DNA of 64,000 nucleotides from Nesterenkonia halophila (GCF_009467795.1 NZ_WIAX01000004.1:1-64000), one strand, 5' to 3'; positions 51,367 to 61,809 are shown, counted from the first letter of the stretch. Program-made: numbers and translations. The notes: a model not told the origin generated them from the letters alone.

Positions 51367-51752
51367 TGCGTCACCTGTCCTGCTCGTCCTGGGTGCTCGC
51401 CGACGGCGCGCCGTCGGCGAGCACTACCGGCGCGCCGGGCGGCGTCGTGAGGCGAGAACATGGCCGTCGCATCACCGGATGCTGTTCAACCCTCCGGCGG
51501 CCCCCGGAGGCGATGTCGAAGATTCCAGGTTCCGGCCGGCCTGTCCAACGGAGGGCCGCCGCTTGTGGAGAACGCGCGACCTCCGGACTGTCGGGGATCG
51601 GGGTTGTGGATGACTGTTTGACGCGGCCTCCCGAACCCGGTGAGCTGAGGGCCGTGCGGCACCGGAGGAGTCCGGGCCGTCGCAGCCGGCCCCGGACCGC
51701 CGCGGGCCGGAGGACGACATACCCAGAGACACCTCGCAGGATGGGAGCAGCC
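51367..51752. other. 386-bp divergent region between ecc operon and esx genes
   Basis: No gene is supported. It contains a perfect 32-base palindrome at 51393-51424, a smaller CCGGCGCGCCGG palindrome at 51428-51439 and a hairpin (CCTCCGG/CCGGAGG) at 51491-51510. TTGACG at 51618-51623 is a -35 candidate for the esx genes, but its -10 partner (TGAGCT, 51641-51646) is weak. Confidence 0.55.
51393..51424. repeat. Perfect 32-base palindrome before the ecc operon
   Basis: GTGCTCGCCGACGGCG (51393-51408) is followed directly by its reverse complement (51409-51424). It lies 27 bases before the first gene of the ecc operon, so it would be in the leader RNA (attenuator or terminator) or act as an operator. 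Confidence 0.7.
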
Positions 51753-52085
51753 ATGAAGTTCGACATGGGGAACGAGACCCTGGGGACGCTCGCTCAGCGG
51801 ACCGAGCAGTCCGGCACGGAGCTGACCTCGCTGGTGCGCCAGCTGGCCGCGGCGGCGGATCCGCTCCAGGGCCGGTTCAACGGGCAGGGGCGCGCACAGT
51901 TCGACAGCTTCAAGAGCCGCGTCGACGAGATCTCCCACGAGCTCAACAGCGCGCTGACCGCGATCAACCGCGGCCAGGCCGAGATGGACGCGGCCACCCG
52001 GACCGGCGACCACGAGTCGGCGGCGAACGCGGAGCGTCGGCAGAGTGCGGCGAACTTCGACGCCGCACGCTTCGCCGGACGCTGA
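51753..52085 (+). CDS. WXG100-like type VII substrate 1
   Basis: A 110-residue helical protein of ESAT-6/WXG100 size. The family's central Trp-x-Gly turn appears as Phe42-Asn43-Gly44 in PLQGRFNGQGRAQFDSF, between two long helices. It lies divergent from the ecc operon and 87 bases before a second protein of the same kind, so the two probably form a secreted heterodimer. Ribosome site GGGAG before the ATG. No C-terminal YxxxD/E export signal is evident. Confidence 0.82.
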   Translation: MKFDMGNETLGTLAQRTEQSGTELTSLVRQLAAAADPLQGRFNGQGRAQFDSFKSRVDEISHELNSALTAINRGQAEMDAATRTGDHESAANAERRQSAANFDAARFAGR

Positions 52086-52172
52086 GCGCCGGGGCGCGGC
52101 CCGGCAGGACTGCAGGACCACTGGACCACGAGCCGCCCGGCGGGGCCGCGGCGGACGGAAGGAGACATCACG

Positions 52173-52478
52173 ATGACGACGGACCGCATTTCCTACGACA
52201 CCGACGCCTCCGGTCAGGTGCAGGGCGACATCGAGCAGATCGCCGCCCGGCTGGAGACGCTGATCAACGACCGGGACCAGCAGGTCGCCGCGGCGATGTC
52301 GGATTTCCAGATGGACGGAGCCGACGCGGAGTACCGCTCGGTGGAGCAACGGTGGCGCTCGGCCTCGGACGAGGTCAAGGGGATCATCCAGCTGGTCCGC
52401 ACGACGCTGTCGGAGAACGACCAGACGGCGCAGTCGACCCAGCAGCGGACCCGCAGCGCGATCAGCGGCATCGGCTGA
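52173..52478 (+). CDS. WXG100-like type VII substrate 2
   Basis: A 101-residue helix-turn-helix protein of WXG100 size. No Trp-x-Gly is present; the turn region reads SDFQMDGADAEYRSVEQRW, with Trp61 later. A YRSVE (Tyr54-Glu58) matches the YxxxD/E export pattern but sits in the turn and not at the C-terminus. It follows substrate 1 and precedes the adenosine deaminase gene, which has its own promoter. Ribosome site GAAGGAG. Confidence 0.8.
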   Translation: MTTDRISYDTDASGQVQGDIEQIAARLETLINDRDQQVAAAMSDFQMDGADAEYRSVEQRWRSASDEVKGIIQLVRTTLSENDQTAQSTQQRTRSAISGIG

Positions 52479-52565
52479 GTCGCCCTGCCCGTCCCGTTCA
52501 CCCGCCCGACGGCCCGGACCACCACCGGCGGCGGCGTGGACTCCCGCCGCGTCGCCGCCGACCGA

Positions 52566-52571
52566 TAGGCT
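52566..52571 (+). promoter_or_regulatory. -10 box of add, leaderless
   Basis: TAGGCT ends 6 bases before the ATG at 52578. No ribosome site and no good -35 box are visible. Confidence 0.45.
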
Positions 52572-52577
52572 GACACC

Positions 52578-53735
52578 ATGACTGCGACTTCCGCTCCGGA
52601 GAGCACCGGCCCGTCCCAGGACCTGCACGAGACCATCCGCCCGCTCCCCAAAGTCAGCCTCCACGACCATCTCGACGGCGGGCTGCGCCCGTCGACGATG
52701 ATCGAGCTCGCCGCCGAGGTCGATCATGAGCTGCCCGCAGACACTCCGGAGGCGCTCGCCGACTGGTTCGTCCGAGCCTCGACGTCGGGGTCCCTGGAGG
52801 CGTATCTGGCCGGCTTCGCGCACACCACCGCCGTGATGCAGACGGCCGAGTCACTGCGTCGCGTGGCCCGCGAGTACGTCGAGGATCTGGCCGCCGACGG
52901 TGTCGTCTACGGTGAGGTGCGCTGGGCCCCCGAGCAGCACCAGCAGCGGGGACTGTCCCTGGACGAGGCCGTCGAGGCCGTCCGGGCCGGACTCGACGAG
53001 GGGGTCGCCGCCGTCGAGGAGAAGGACGGCATCATCATCGTCGGACAGCTGATCTCGGCGATGCGGCAGAACGACCGCGGCGACGAGATCGCCGAGCTGG
53101 CGGTGCGGCACCGCGGCGCCGGCGTGGTCGGCTTCGACATCGCCGGACCGGAGGACGGCTTCTCCCCGGCCCGGCTCGCCGCCGCCTTCACCGAGCTGGC
53201 GACGCAGATGGTCCCGACGACGGTCCACGCCGGGGAGGCCGACGGCGTGGAATCGATCCGCGACGCCCTCGTCTCCGGACGGGCCCGCCGCCTGGGCCAT
53301 GGCGTCCGCATCGCCGAGGACATCAGCGTCGTCGACGACTCGGCGGCCGCCGAGGAGGAGGGCGCCGCCGAGGACGAGCAGGTATTCCAGGTGGAGCTCG
53401 GCCCGGTCGCCCGCTGGGTCCGCGACCGCGAGGTCCACCTCGAGGTCTGCCCGACCTCCAACCTGCAGACCGGGGCGACGGCGGGATTCGGTCCGGAGCT
53501 GGCCGACCATCCCGTCGACATGCTCCACCAGCTGGGCTTCAACGTCGGCATCAACACCGACAACCGGCTGGTCTCGGGCGTCACGCTCACCGGGGAGCTG
53601 GCTCTGCTGGCCTCGACCTTCGGCTACGAGCTGGCCGAGCTGGCCGACTTCCAGATCAACGCGCTGGAGGCGTCTTTCCTGGGGCTGGACGAGCGCGAGG
53701 CGCTCTCGGCCATGATCCTCGAGGCCTGGCAGTGA
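52578..53735 (+). CDS. add: Adenosine deaminase
   Basis: A 385-residue zinc enzyme that converts adenosine to inosine in purine salvage. Zinc and catalytic residues are in KVSLHDHLDGGLRP, TTVHAGEADG (His and Glu), LGHGVRI and NTDNR. LEVCPTSNLQTGA is also diagnostic. A short acidic insertion (DSAAAEEEGAAEDEQVFQVE) near residue 255-275 is not usual. The transcript is probably leaderless. Confidence 0.95.
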   Translation: MTATSAPESTGPSQDLHETIRPLPKVSLHDHLDGGLRPSTMIELAAEVDHELPADTPEALADWFVRASTSGSLEAYLAGFAHTTAVMQTAESLRRVAREYVEDLAADGVVYGEVRWAPEQHQQRGLSLDEAVEAVRAGLDEGVAAVEEKDGIIIVGQLISAMRQNDRGDEIAELAVRHRGAGVVGFDIAGPEDGFSPARLAAAFTELATQMVPTTVHAGEADGVESIRDALVSGRARRLGHGVRIAEDISVVDDSAAAEEEGAAEDEQVFQVELGPVARWVRDREVHLEVCPTSNLQTGATAGFGPELADHPVDMLHQLGFNVGINTDNRLVSGVTLTGELALLASTFGYELAELADFQINALEASFLGLDEREALSAMILEAWQ

Positions 53736-53745
53736 TCCGCGCCGC

Positions 53746-55891
<2,146 letters not shown>

Positions 55892-55945
55892 GCCTGCGAC
55901 GCTGAGCCTCCGACGCTGAGCGCCGGGCGCGCATCGACGCCCCGT

Positions 55946-55983
55946 CCTGCGGCCGGGTCCCTCGCGAGGGACCCGGCCGCAGG
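55946..55983 (+). terminator. Long perfect hairpin terminator after eno
   Basis: CCTGCGGCCGGGTCCCTCG (55946-55964) is followed directly by its reverse complement (55965-55983), a 38-base perfect palindrome. No T run follows. Confidence 0.8.
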
Positions 55984-56149
55984 CGTCTCCGGTCTGCCGC
56001 CGGGACCGATCCTCCCGGTCAGCGCGTGTCCGGCGCGCCGCGGCCCCGGCGCCGCACTACTCTGAAGGTCCGACGTCGCCACCGGCGTCGCAGCAGGTCG
56101 TCGACAGACGGCGGCGCCGAGGTCCGCGCCGCCGGGGATGGGAGGTGCC

Positions 56150-56746
56150 TTGGCCGCACGTCAGGACCGCGCCGCTCGCCGCCTCGCCGAGCGCGAGCAG
56201 GTCTCCGGCGAGATCCGCATGCCCGCCCGCGCCGCGGCCCGCCGCGGCGGCCGGACCGGCTCGTCCCGCCCCGCCGCCTCCGCCCGCGCCGAGACGCCCG
56301 CCGGCGGCTCCGCCGACGGCACCGGCTCCGGCGGTCGCAGCCCGGTCAGCGCCCGCGCCCGGGTCCCCGAGCGGACGATCTCCGGACGGATGATCGTGCT
56401 GACCGTGGTCGCTCTGGTGGTGCTGTCCTTCCTGGTCCCCACCGTCCGCACCTATGTCCAGCAGCGTGGAGAACTCGGCGAGCTCGAGTCCGAGATCTCC
56501 GCCGCGCAGCAGGAGCAGGACGAGCTCCAGGACCAGATCGCCCGCTGGGACGACCCCGAGTACATCCGCCAGCAGGCCCGCGAGCGGGTGGACCTGGTGA
56601 TGCCGGGGGAGAAGCGGTATCACGTGGTCGGGGACCTCGACGCTCAGGACGAAGGCGGGCCGACGCCCGCCGACGGCGAGGTCCGGCATGATCTGCCCTG
56701 GGCCGAGGCGCTCTGGGATTCGCTGGTCCGTTCCGCGGTGGATTAG
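56150..56746 (+). CDS. ftsB: Septum formation initiator, FtsB/DivIC family
   Basis: A 198-residue single-pass protein of the cell-division machinery. A long Arg/Ala-rich cytoplasmic N-terminus (about 75 residues) is followed by one span (MIVLTVVALVVLSFLVPTV) and a coiled coil (LGELESEISAAQQEQDELQD) ending in the DivIC-like DDPEYIRQQARERVDLVMPG. I prefer TTG at 56150 because GGGAGG lies 4 bases before it; the in-frame ATG at 56138 would place this site inside the gene. A TACTCT at 56058-56063 may be the -10 box. Confidence 0.88.
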   Translation: MAARQDRAARRLAEREQVSGEIRMPARAAARRGGRTGSSRPAASARAETPAGGSADGTGSGGRSPVSARARVPERTISGRMIVLTVVALVVLSFLVPTVRTYVQQRGELGELESEISAAQQEQDELQDQIARWDDPEYIRQQARERVDLVMPGEKRYHVVGDLDAQDEGGPTPADGEVRHDLPWAEALWDSLVRSAVD

Positions 56747-56904
56747 TCTCGACGTCGACGGCCGGTGTGACCCGGCAGACATCCGTGGCCGCGACGCGTC
56801 GGCGGCCGCAGCCCCGGTTCGCCGGTCCCCGGCGCCGGCCGCCCGAGCCCGTCCCATCAGAACCCGGCGACGTCGCCGGCGCGCAGAGGAGACCTCAGAT
56901 CACG

Positions 56905-57492
56905 ATGACCCAGCACGAGGCGACGCCGTCGGCGCAGGACCTGGAGACGCTCAGCCGCCAGCTGCGCCGCCCGGTGCGCGACGTCGTCGAGATCCCCGCC
57001 CGCTGCCGCTGCGGGAATCCGCTGGTCGCCGCGACCGCTCCGCGGCTGTCGAACGGGATCCCCTTCCCGACGACGTACTACCTGACCCATCCGACCATCG
57101 TGCAGGCGGTCTCCCGGCTCGAGGCCGCCGGCGTGATGGCCGAGATGACCGAGCGGCTCGCCGACGACGCGCAGCTGGCCGCCGGCCACCGTGCCGCCCA
57201 CGAGGACTACCTCGAGCGGCGTGAGCAGATCCGACGGCGGGCCGGGCTGGATCCGGTCTGGGAGATCGACGGCGTCAGCGCCGGCGGCATGCCCGGACGC
57301 GTGAAGTGCCTGCATGTCCTGGTCGGCCACGCCCTCGCCGTCGGCCCGGGCATCACCCCGCTGGGAGACGAGACCCTGGACCGCCTGGCGGAGGAATGGA
57401 CCCCGCAGACGTGCACCTGCGCGAGCGCCTGGGACCACGACGCCGAGGTCCCGACCGAGGACCTCAGCCGCCACGTCCGGCGCCGGAGCTGA
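56905..57492 (+). CDS. DUF501 protein
   Basis: A 195-residue actinobacterial protein of the DUF501 family, usually found between ftsB and ppx as here. Its role is not known. Conserved parts are ARCRCGNPLVAATAPRLSNG, PFPTTYYLTHPTIVQAVSRL and PGRVKCLHVLVGHALAVGPG, with an ending TCTCASAWD; the Cys/His content suggests metal binding. The ATG at 56905 opens the conserved region; a GTG at 56767 in frame would add 46 Arg/Pro-rich residues. The ribosome site GAGGAG is rather far from the ATG. Confidence 0.85.
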   Translation: MTQHEATPSAQDLETLSRQLRRPVRDVVEIPARCRCGNPLVAATAPRLSNGIPFPTTYYLTHPTIVQAVSRLEAAGVMAEMTERLADDAQLAAGHRAAHEDYLERREQIRRRAGLDPVWEIDGVSAGGMPGRVKCLHVLVGHALAVGPGITPLGDETLDRLAEEWTPQTCTCASAWDHDAEVPTEDLSRHVRRRS

Positions 57493-57502
57493 AGGAGCAG
57501 AC

Positions 57503-58531
57503 ATGCGAGTTGCCGCCATCGACTGCGGGACGAATTCGATCCGCCTGCTGATCGCCGACGTCGGACGCCGGCCCGAGGAGGAGCGGACGGAGCCTCATGA
57601 TCCCTACGGGCATCGCCTCGGCTGCCCGGTGCGGACCTCTCCGCTGACCGACGTGGTGCGCCAGATGATCGTGGTGCGGCTCGGCGAGGACGTCGACTCC
57701 GCCGGCCGCTTCTCCGAGGCCGCCCTCGAGCGGACCTTCGCGGCGGTCGACCAGTACGCCGCGCTCATCCGCCGGCACGACGTCGAGGCCGTGCGCTTCG
57801 TGGCCACCTCGGCCACGCGGGACGCGGCGAACCGCGACGTCTTCATCCAGGGTGTGAAGGAGCGTATCGGGGTCGAGCCGGAGGTCATCCGCGGCAGCGA
57901 GGAGGCCGGGCTGTCCTTCGCCGGCGCGTCGTCGCTGCTGGATCCGGATCCGGCGCGGAAGGTCCTCGTCGTCGACCTCGGCGGCGGCTCCACGGAGTTC
58001 GTGCTGGGGACATCCTTGGGCATGACCCACTCGATCTCCACCGACATGGGCTGCGTGCGCTTCACCGAGCGGCATCTGCACAGCGATCCCCCGGAGGAGA
58101 CCGAGACCTCGATGGCGAGCTTCGAGACGCTCTCCTTCCTGGAGGACGTCTCGCAGGTGATGCCCCTGGACGAGACCGACGTGGTCATCGGCGTGGCCGG
58201 CACGGTCACGACCGTCACCGCCCACGCCCTCGGGCTGGAGGACTACGACCCCGATCTCATCCACGGCGCGGAGATCGACCTGGACCGGTACCAGCAGTCC
58301 GTGGACCAGCTGCTCACCGCGTCCCGCGACGAGCGCGCCCACATGCCGTTCATGCATCCCGGACGTGTCGACGTCATCGGCGCCGGCGCGCTGATCTGGG
58401 GCACCATCCTCGACTACGTGAACACGGTGACCGAGGGGCGCGTGACCTCCGCGGTGGCCTCCGAGCATGACATCCTGGACGGCATCGCCCTCTCGCTGGC
58501 CGCCGGTCGCGAGCCGCAGATCGCCGGATGA
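57503..58531 (+). CDS. ppx: Exopolyphosphatase, Ppx/GppA family
   Basis: A 342-residue enzyme of the ASKHA fold that removes phosphate from polyphosphate or converts pppGpp to ppGpp. Phosphate-binding segments are RVAAIDCGTNSIRLLIADV, VVDLGGGSTEFVLG and GVAGTVTTVTAHALG; FVATSATRDAANRD is also typical. Start ATG after GAAGGAG. Its stop overlaps the start of the S8 protease (ATGA). Confidence 0.95.
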   Translation: MRVAAIDCGTNSIRLLIADVGRRPEEERTEPHDPYGHRLGCPVRTSPLTDVVRQMIVVRLGEDVDSAGRFSEAALERTFAAVDQYAALIRRHDVEAVRFVATSATRDAANRDVFIQGVKERIGVEPEVIRGSEEAGLSFAGASSLLDPDPARKVLVVDLGGGSTEFVLGTSLGMTHSISTDMGCVRFTERHLHSDPPEETETSMASFETLSFLEDVSQVMPLDETDVVIGVAGTVTTVTAHALGLEDYDPDLIHGAEIDLDRYQQSVDQLLTASRDERAHMPFMHPGRVDVIGAGALIWGTILDYVNTVTEGRVTSAVASEHDILDGIALSLAAGREPQIAG

Positions 58532-60084
58532 CCGGAGGACCGACGCAGACGATGAGCCTGATGTCCCCGCAGAGCCCGGAGCCGCCGCGCCGCCGCCGTC
58601 CCCGCCGCCGCCTGCTGCGGTCGACGGCGGTCGTCGGCGCCCTCGTCCCGCTGCTGCTGGCCCCGCAGGTCGGAGGCGTCCCCTCCGCCGAGGCCGACGC
58701 CTGGCGCGAGGCGCAGTACTGGCTGGACACCTACGGCATCGCCGAGGCCTGGAAGACGACCCAGGGCGACGGCGTGCGGATCGCGGTGATGGACACCGGC
58801 ATCGACGCCGAGCATCCTGCGCTGCAGGGCGCGGTCGTCGACGGCACCGACGTCTCCGGCGGAGGAGACCCCGACGGCTCCCCGGTGGAGCAGATGACCG
58901 CCGAGCACGGCACGCTGGTCGGGTCGCTGGCCGCCGGCCGCGGCACCGAGCCCAGCGGCGACGACCCCGAGGACCTGCCCGAGCCCCACGACTTCGAGGA
59001 CTTCTCCGAGCAGGACTGGAAGGAGTTCTGGGACGATCTGCGGAAGGAGATGAGCTCCTCCGGGGCGGCCGGATCCGGCGTGGTCCCCCGCGAGGCGCTG
59101 ACCTCCGGCGCGGTGCGGGCCTCCGACCTGGTCTCCGGCGCGGCGATGTCGCCGAACTCGGCGCGCACCTCCGGCGTCGTCGGCGTCGCGCCGCAGGCGG
59201 ATCTGCTGAGCATCTCCATGTCGCTGGAGATCCCCAGCTCCTACGACGTCCCGCTGGAGCAGCAGGTCGTCGACGGCGTGGACTGGGCGATCGAGCACGA
59301 CGCCGACATCATCAACATGTCCTTCGGCCTGCCCAACCAGCAGGACTGGCCGAAATCCTGGGACCGGGCCTTCCAGCGGGCCGAGAAGAACGACGTGCTG
59401 GTCGTCGCCGCCGCGGGCAACCGGATCTCCGGGCAGTGGAGCGTGGGCGCACCGGCCTCGATCCCCGGCGTGGTCACCGTCGCCGGGGTCACCGAGGAGG
59501 AGGAGATCAGCCAGGACGCCTCGGCCCAGGGCATCGCAGTGGATCTCGCGGCACCTTCCGAACCGCTGGTCGGGGCGGTGCCCGAGGGCGGCTACGCGCA
59601 GTGGTCGGGCACCTCCGGGGCTTCGCCGATCGTCGCCGGGGCCGCGGCGCTGGTGATGGCCGCCCATCCGGACCTGCCGGTCGCCGAGGTCCGCCACCGC
59701 CTGCTGACCACCGCCGAGGACGCCGGCCCCGAGGGCGTCGACCCCGAGTTCGGCCGGGGGATCCTCGACGTCGCCGCCGCCGTGGGCCGCGACGACCTTC
59801 CGGACTACGACCCGGCGGACTACCAGTCGCTGGCCGACTGGGTGCGCATCCACCGGCGCGGGGAGTCCGACACCTCCCAGCACGTCGAGATCCCCGAGGA
59901 CTCCGGGGTGACGCCGGGACCGGAGGGTGATCCTCGCGCCCGCCCGCAGCCGGAGGAGGACGAGACCGTCCAGGACTGGGCCGGCACGACCACCCTCGGC
60001 GTCGCGGCCCTGGTGGTGGTGCTGATCGGCGCCGGCGCGGCCGCCCATCTGGGTCGGCGGAGGCGTCGCGTCACAGGTCGCTGA
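58528..60084 (+). CDS. Mycosin-like S8 serine protease with C-terminal membrane anchor
   Basis: A 518-residue subtilisin-type protease. A basic N-terminus and a signal span (TAVVGALVPLLLAPQVGGVP) lead to the catalytic domain with Asp89 (VMDTGID), His127 (EHGTLVGSL) and Ser363 (GTSGASPIV). A long acidic insertion (about residues 145-210) follows the His. A Pro/acidic linker and one span (TTLGVAALVVVLIGAGAAAH) with an Arg-rich tail end the protein. This layout is that of mycosins (MycP), the proteases of type VII secretion. It is coupled to ppx rather than to the ecc genes, so its link to secretion is inference. Confidence 0.85.
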   Translation: MTGGPTQTMSLMSPQSPEPPRRRRPRRRLLRSTAVVGALVPLLLAPQVGGVPSAEADAWREAQYWLDTYGIAEAWKTTQGDGVRIAVMDTGIDAEHPALQGAVVDGTDVSGGGDPDGSPVEQMTAEHGTLVGSLAAGRGTEPSGDDPEDLPEPHDFEDFSEQDWKEFWDDLRKEMSSSGAAGSGVVPREALTSGAVRASDLVSGAAMSPNSARTSGVVGVAPQADLLSISMSLEIPSSYDVPLEQQVVDGVDWAIEHDADIINMSFGLPNQQDWPKSWDRAFQRAEKNDVLVVAAAGNRISGQWSVGAPASIPGVVTVAGVTEEEEISQDASAQGIAVDLAAPSEPLVGAVPEGGYAQWSGTSGASPIVAGAAALVMAAHPDLPVAEVRHRLLTTAEDAGPEGVDPEFGRGILDVAAAVGRDDLPDYDPADYQSLADWVRIHRRGESDTSQHVEIPEDSGVTPGPEGDPRARPQPEEDETVQDWAGTTTLGVAALVVVLIGAGAAAHLGRRRRRVTGR

Positions 60085-60213
60085 GCCCCGACGTCGGACG
60101 GAGTAGACTGCTGATGTTGCACATCGCACTGTGGCGGTGGAGCACGGCGACGCCGCCGTGGTCCGCCGCCACAGGCCTGTGCGAGCAGTTCACGTTCACG
60201 TCAGCAACACGGC

Positions 60214-60219
60214 TAGGAT
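60214..60219 (+). promoter_or_regulatory. -10 box of ndh, leaderless
   Basis: TAGGAT ends 6 bases before the ATG at 60226. Upstream, GTTCAC occurs twice in direct succession (60188-60199) and could bind a regulator or be part of the -35 region. Confidence 0.5.
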
Positions 60220-60225
60220 GACTCC

Positions 60226-61596
60226 ATGGCAACCTCGCAGAAGCTTTCAGACAAACCGCGCACGCTGATCGTCGGAGGCGGCTACGTCGGCCTGACCGTC
60301 GCGCAGCAGCTGCAGAAGAAGGTCAAGGAGGCCGGCGGGGTCGTGACTCTGGTCGACCCGCTGCCCTACATGACCTACCAGCCCTTCCTCCCGGAGGTCG
60401 TGGGCGGACATATCGAGGCTCGCCACGCCATCGTCTCGCTGCGCAAGCACCTGAAGGACACTGAGGTGGTCGTCGGCACGGTCACCGCCGTGGACCACGA
60501 AGGGCGCGGCGCAGTCGTCGAGCTGGACGACGGATCGGTCGTCGAGCTGCCGTACCAGGACATCGTCATGGCCGCCGGCGCGACGACCCGCACCTTCCCC
60601 ATCGAGGGGCTGGGCGACCAGGGCGTGGGGCTGAAGACCATCGAGGAGGCCGTCTACGTGCGGAACCAGATCCTCGACAACCTCGAGGCGGCCTCGACGA
60701 TGACCGACGAGGCGGCCAAGGCCCGCGCCCTGACCTTCACCGTGGTCGGCGGCGGCTTCGCCGGCATCGAGTGCATCGCGGAGATGGAGGACCTCATCCG
60801 GTCCGCAGTGGACGCCAATCCGCGGCTGAGCCAGTCGGACGTGCGCATCGTCCTCGTCGAGGCCATGGGCCGGATCATGCCCGAGGTCTCCGAGGAGCAG
60901 GCCGAGGGCGTCGTCGAGCACCTGCGTTCGCGCGGCATCGAAGTGCTGCTGAACACCTCGCTGGGCTCGGCGACCGAGGGCGAGCTGCAGCTGATCAACA
61001 TGGCCGACAAGTCCGAGCTCGACCGCTTCGAGTGCGACGTGCTGGTGTGGACCGCCGGTGTGGCCGCCAACGAGGTCGGCAACTCCTCGGGCTTCCCCGT
61101 CGACGAGCGCGGCCGCGTGAAGGCCTCCGCGACGCTGCAGATCGTCGACGACGAGGGAGCGCCCATCGAGCACGCCTGGACCGCCGGCGACGTCGCCGCC
61201 GTGCCGGATCTCACCGGCGCCGGCCCGGGCGGTTTCTGCGTGCCGAACGCCCAGCACGCCCTGCGGCAGGCGAAGATGCTGGCCAAGAACCTGCTGGCCG
61301 CCCGTGCCGGCGAGGCGCCGACCGAGTACAAGCACGAGTCGCTGGGCGCCGTCGCCGGGCTGGGCCTCTACCAGGGCGTGGGCAACCCGATGGGCATGAA
61401 GCTGAAGGGCTTCCCGGCCTGGCTGGCCCACCGCGGCTACCACGGCCTGGCCATCCCCACGGTGGAGCGCACCGCCCGCGTGGCGAGCAACTGGATCAAC
61501 GAACTGATCTTCGGCCGCGACATCACCCCGCTGCGTGACCTGGAGTCTCCGCGTCGCCAGTTCGAGAAGGCCGCCGCCCGGGCGAAGAAGAAGTGA
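60226..61596 (+). CDS. ndh: Type II NADH dehydrogenase
   Basis: A 456-residue flavoprotein that passes electrons from NADH to menaquinone without pumping protons. FAD- and NADH-binding motifs are TLIVGGGYVGLTVAQQLQKK and FTVVGGGFAGIECIAEMEDL; DVLVWTAGVAANE and AWTAGDVAAVPDLTG are family typical. The C-terminal amphipathic part with an Arg/Lys-rich end should hold it at the membrane. No ribosome site; ATG lies 6 bases after a -10 box. Confidence 0.95.
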   Translation: MATSQKLSDKPRTLIVGGGYVGLTVAQQLQKKVKEAGGVVTLVDPLPYMTYQPFLPEVVGGHIEARHAIVSLRKHLKDTEVVVGTVTAVDHEGRGAVVELDDGSVVELPYQDIVMAAGATTRTFPIEGLGDQGVGLKTIEEAVYVRNQILDNLEAASTMTDEAAKARALTFTVVGGGFAGIECIAEMEDLIRSAVDANPRLSQSDVRIVLVEAMGRIMPEVSEEQAEGVVEHLRSRGIEVLLNTSLGSATEGELQLINMADKSELDRFECDVLVWTAGVAANEVGNSSGFPVDERGRVKASATLQIVDDEGAPIEHAWTAGDVAAVPDLTGAGPGGFCVPNAQHALRQAKMLAKNLLAARAGEAPTEYKHESLGAVAGLGLYQGVGNPMGMKLKGFPAWLAHRGYHGLAIPTVERTARVASNWINELIFGRDITPLRDLESPRRQFEKAAARAKKK

Positions 61597-61673
61597 TTCT
61601 TCCTCCGGCCTCTGCCTGACCTGCTTCTCCGGTCGCCGGCGGGCGGGGTGGGCGATGAGGACCCCCGAGGACG

Positions 61674-61725
61674 ACGGCGGGCCGCCGCGGCGGATCTACG
61701 ATGGATCCGCACGGCGGCCCGCCGT
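61674..61725. terminator. Long hairpin between ndh and the tRNA gene
   Basis: ACGGCGGGCCGCCG (61674-61687) pairs perfectly with CGGCGGCCCGCCGT (61712-61725); an inner GCGGATC/GATCCGC stem (61690-61696, 61704-61710) closes a TACGATG loop. It probably ends ndh transcription. The loop holds a TACGAT that could also be the -10 box of the tRNA gene. Confidence 0.6.
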
Positions 61726-61735
61726 GCGCGTCTCG

Positions 61736-61809
61736 GCCCCCATAGCCCAATCGGAAGAGGCAGCTGATTTAAAATCAGCACAGTCTGGGTTCGAATCCCA
61801 GTGGGGGCA
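61736..61809 (+). tRNA. tRNA with anticodon UAA (Leu), short variable loop
   Basis: A complete cloverleaf: acceptor GCCCCCA/TGGGGGC, D-arm GCC/GGC, anticodon stem GCTGA/TCAGC (61763-61779) with loop TTTAAAA, so the anticodon is TAA at 61770-61772. The T-arm is CTGGG/CCCAG with TTCGAAT. The discriminator is A and CC follows, but the final A of CCA is not encoded. The anticodon reads the leucine codon UUA, yet the variable loop is only ACAGT, while tRNA-Leu normally has a long variable arm. The amino-acid identity is therefore less certain than the anticodon. Confidence 0.9.

Noticed and set aside
60170-60200. A Rex operator before ndh
   Set aside because: TGTGCGAGCAGTTCACG recalls the TGTGAA-N6-TTCACA pattern, but the spacing is one base short and the left arm differs.
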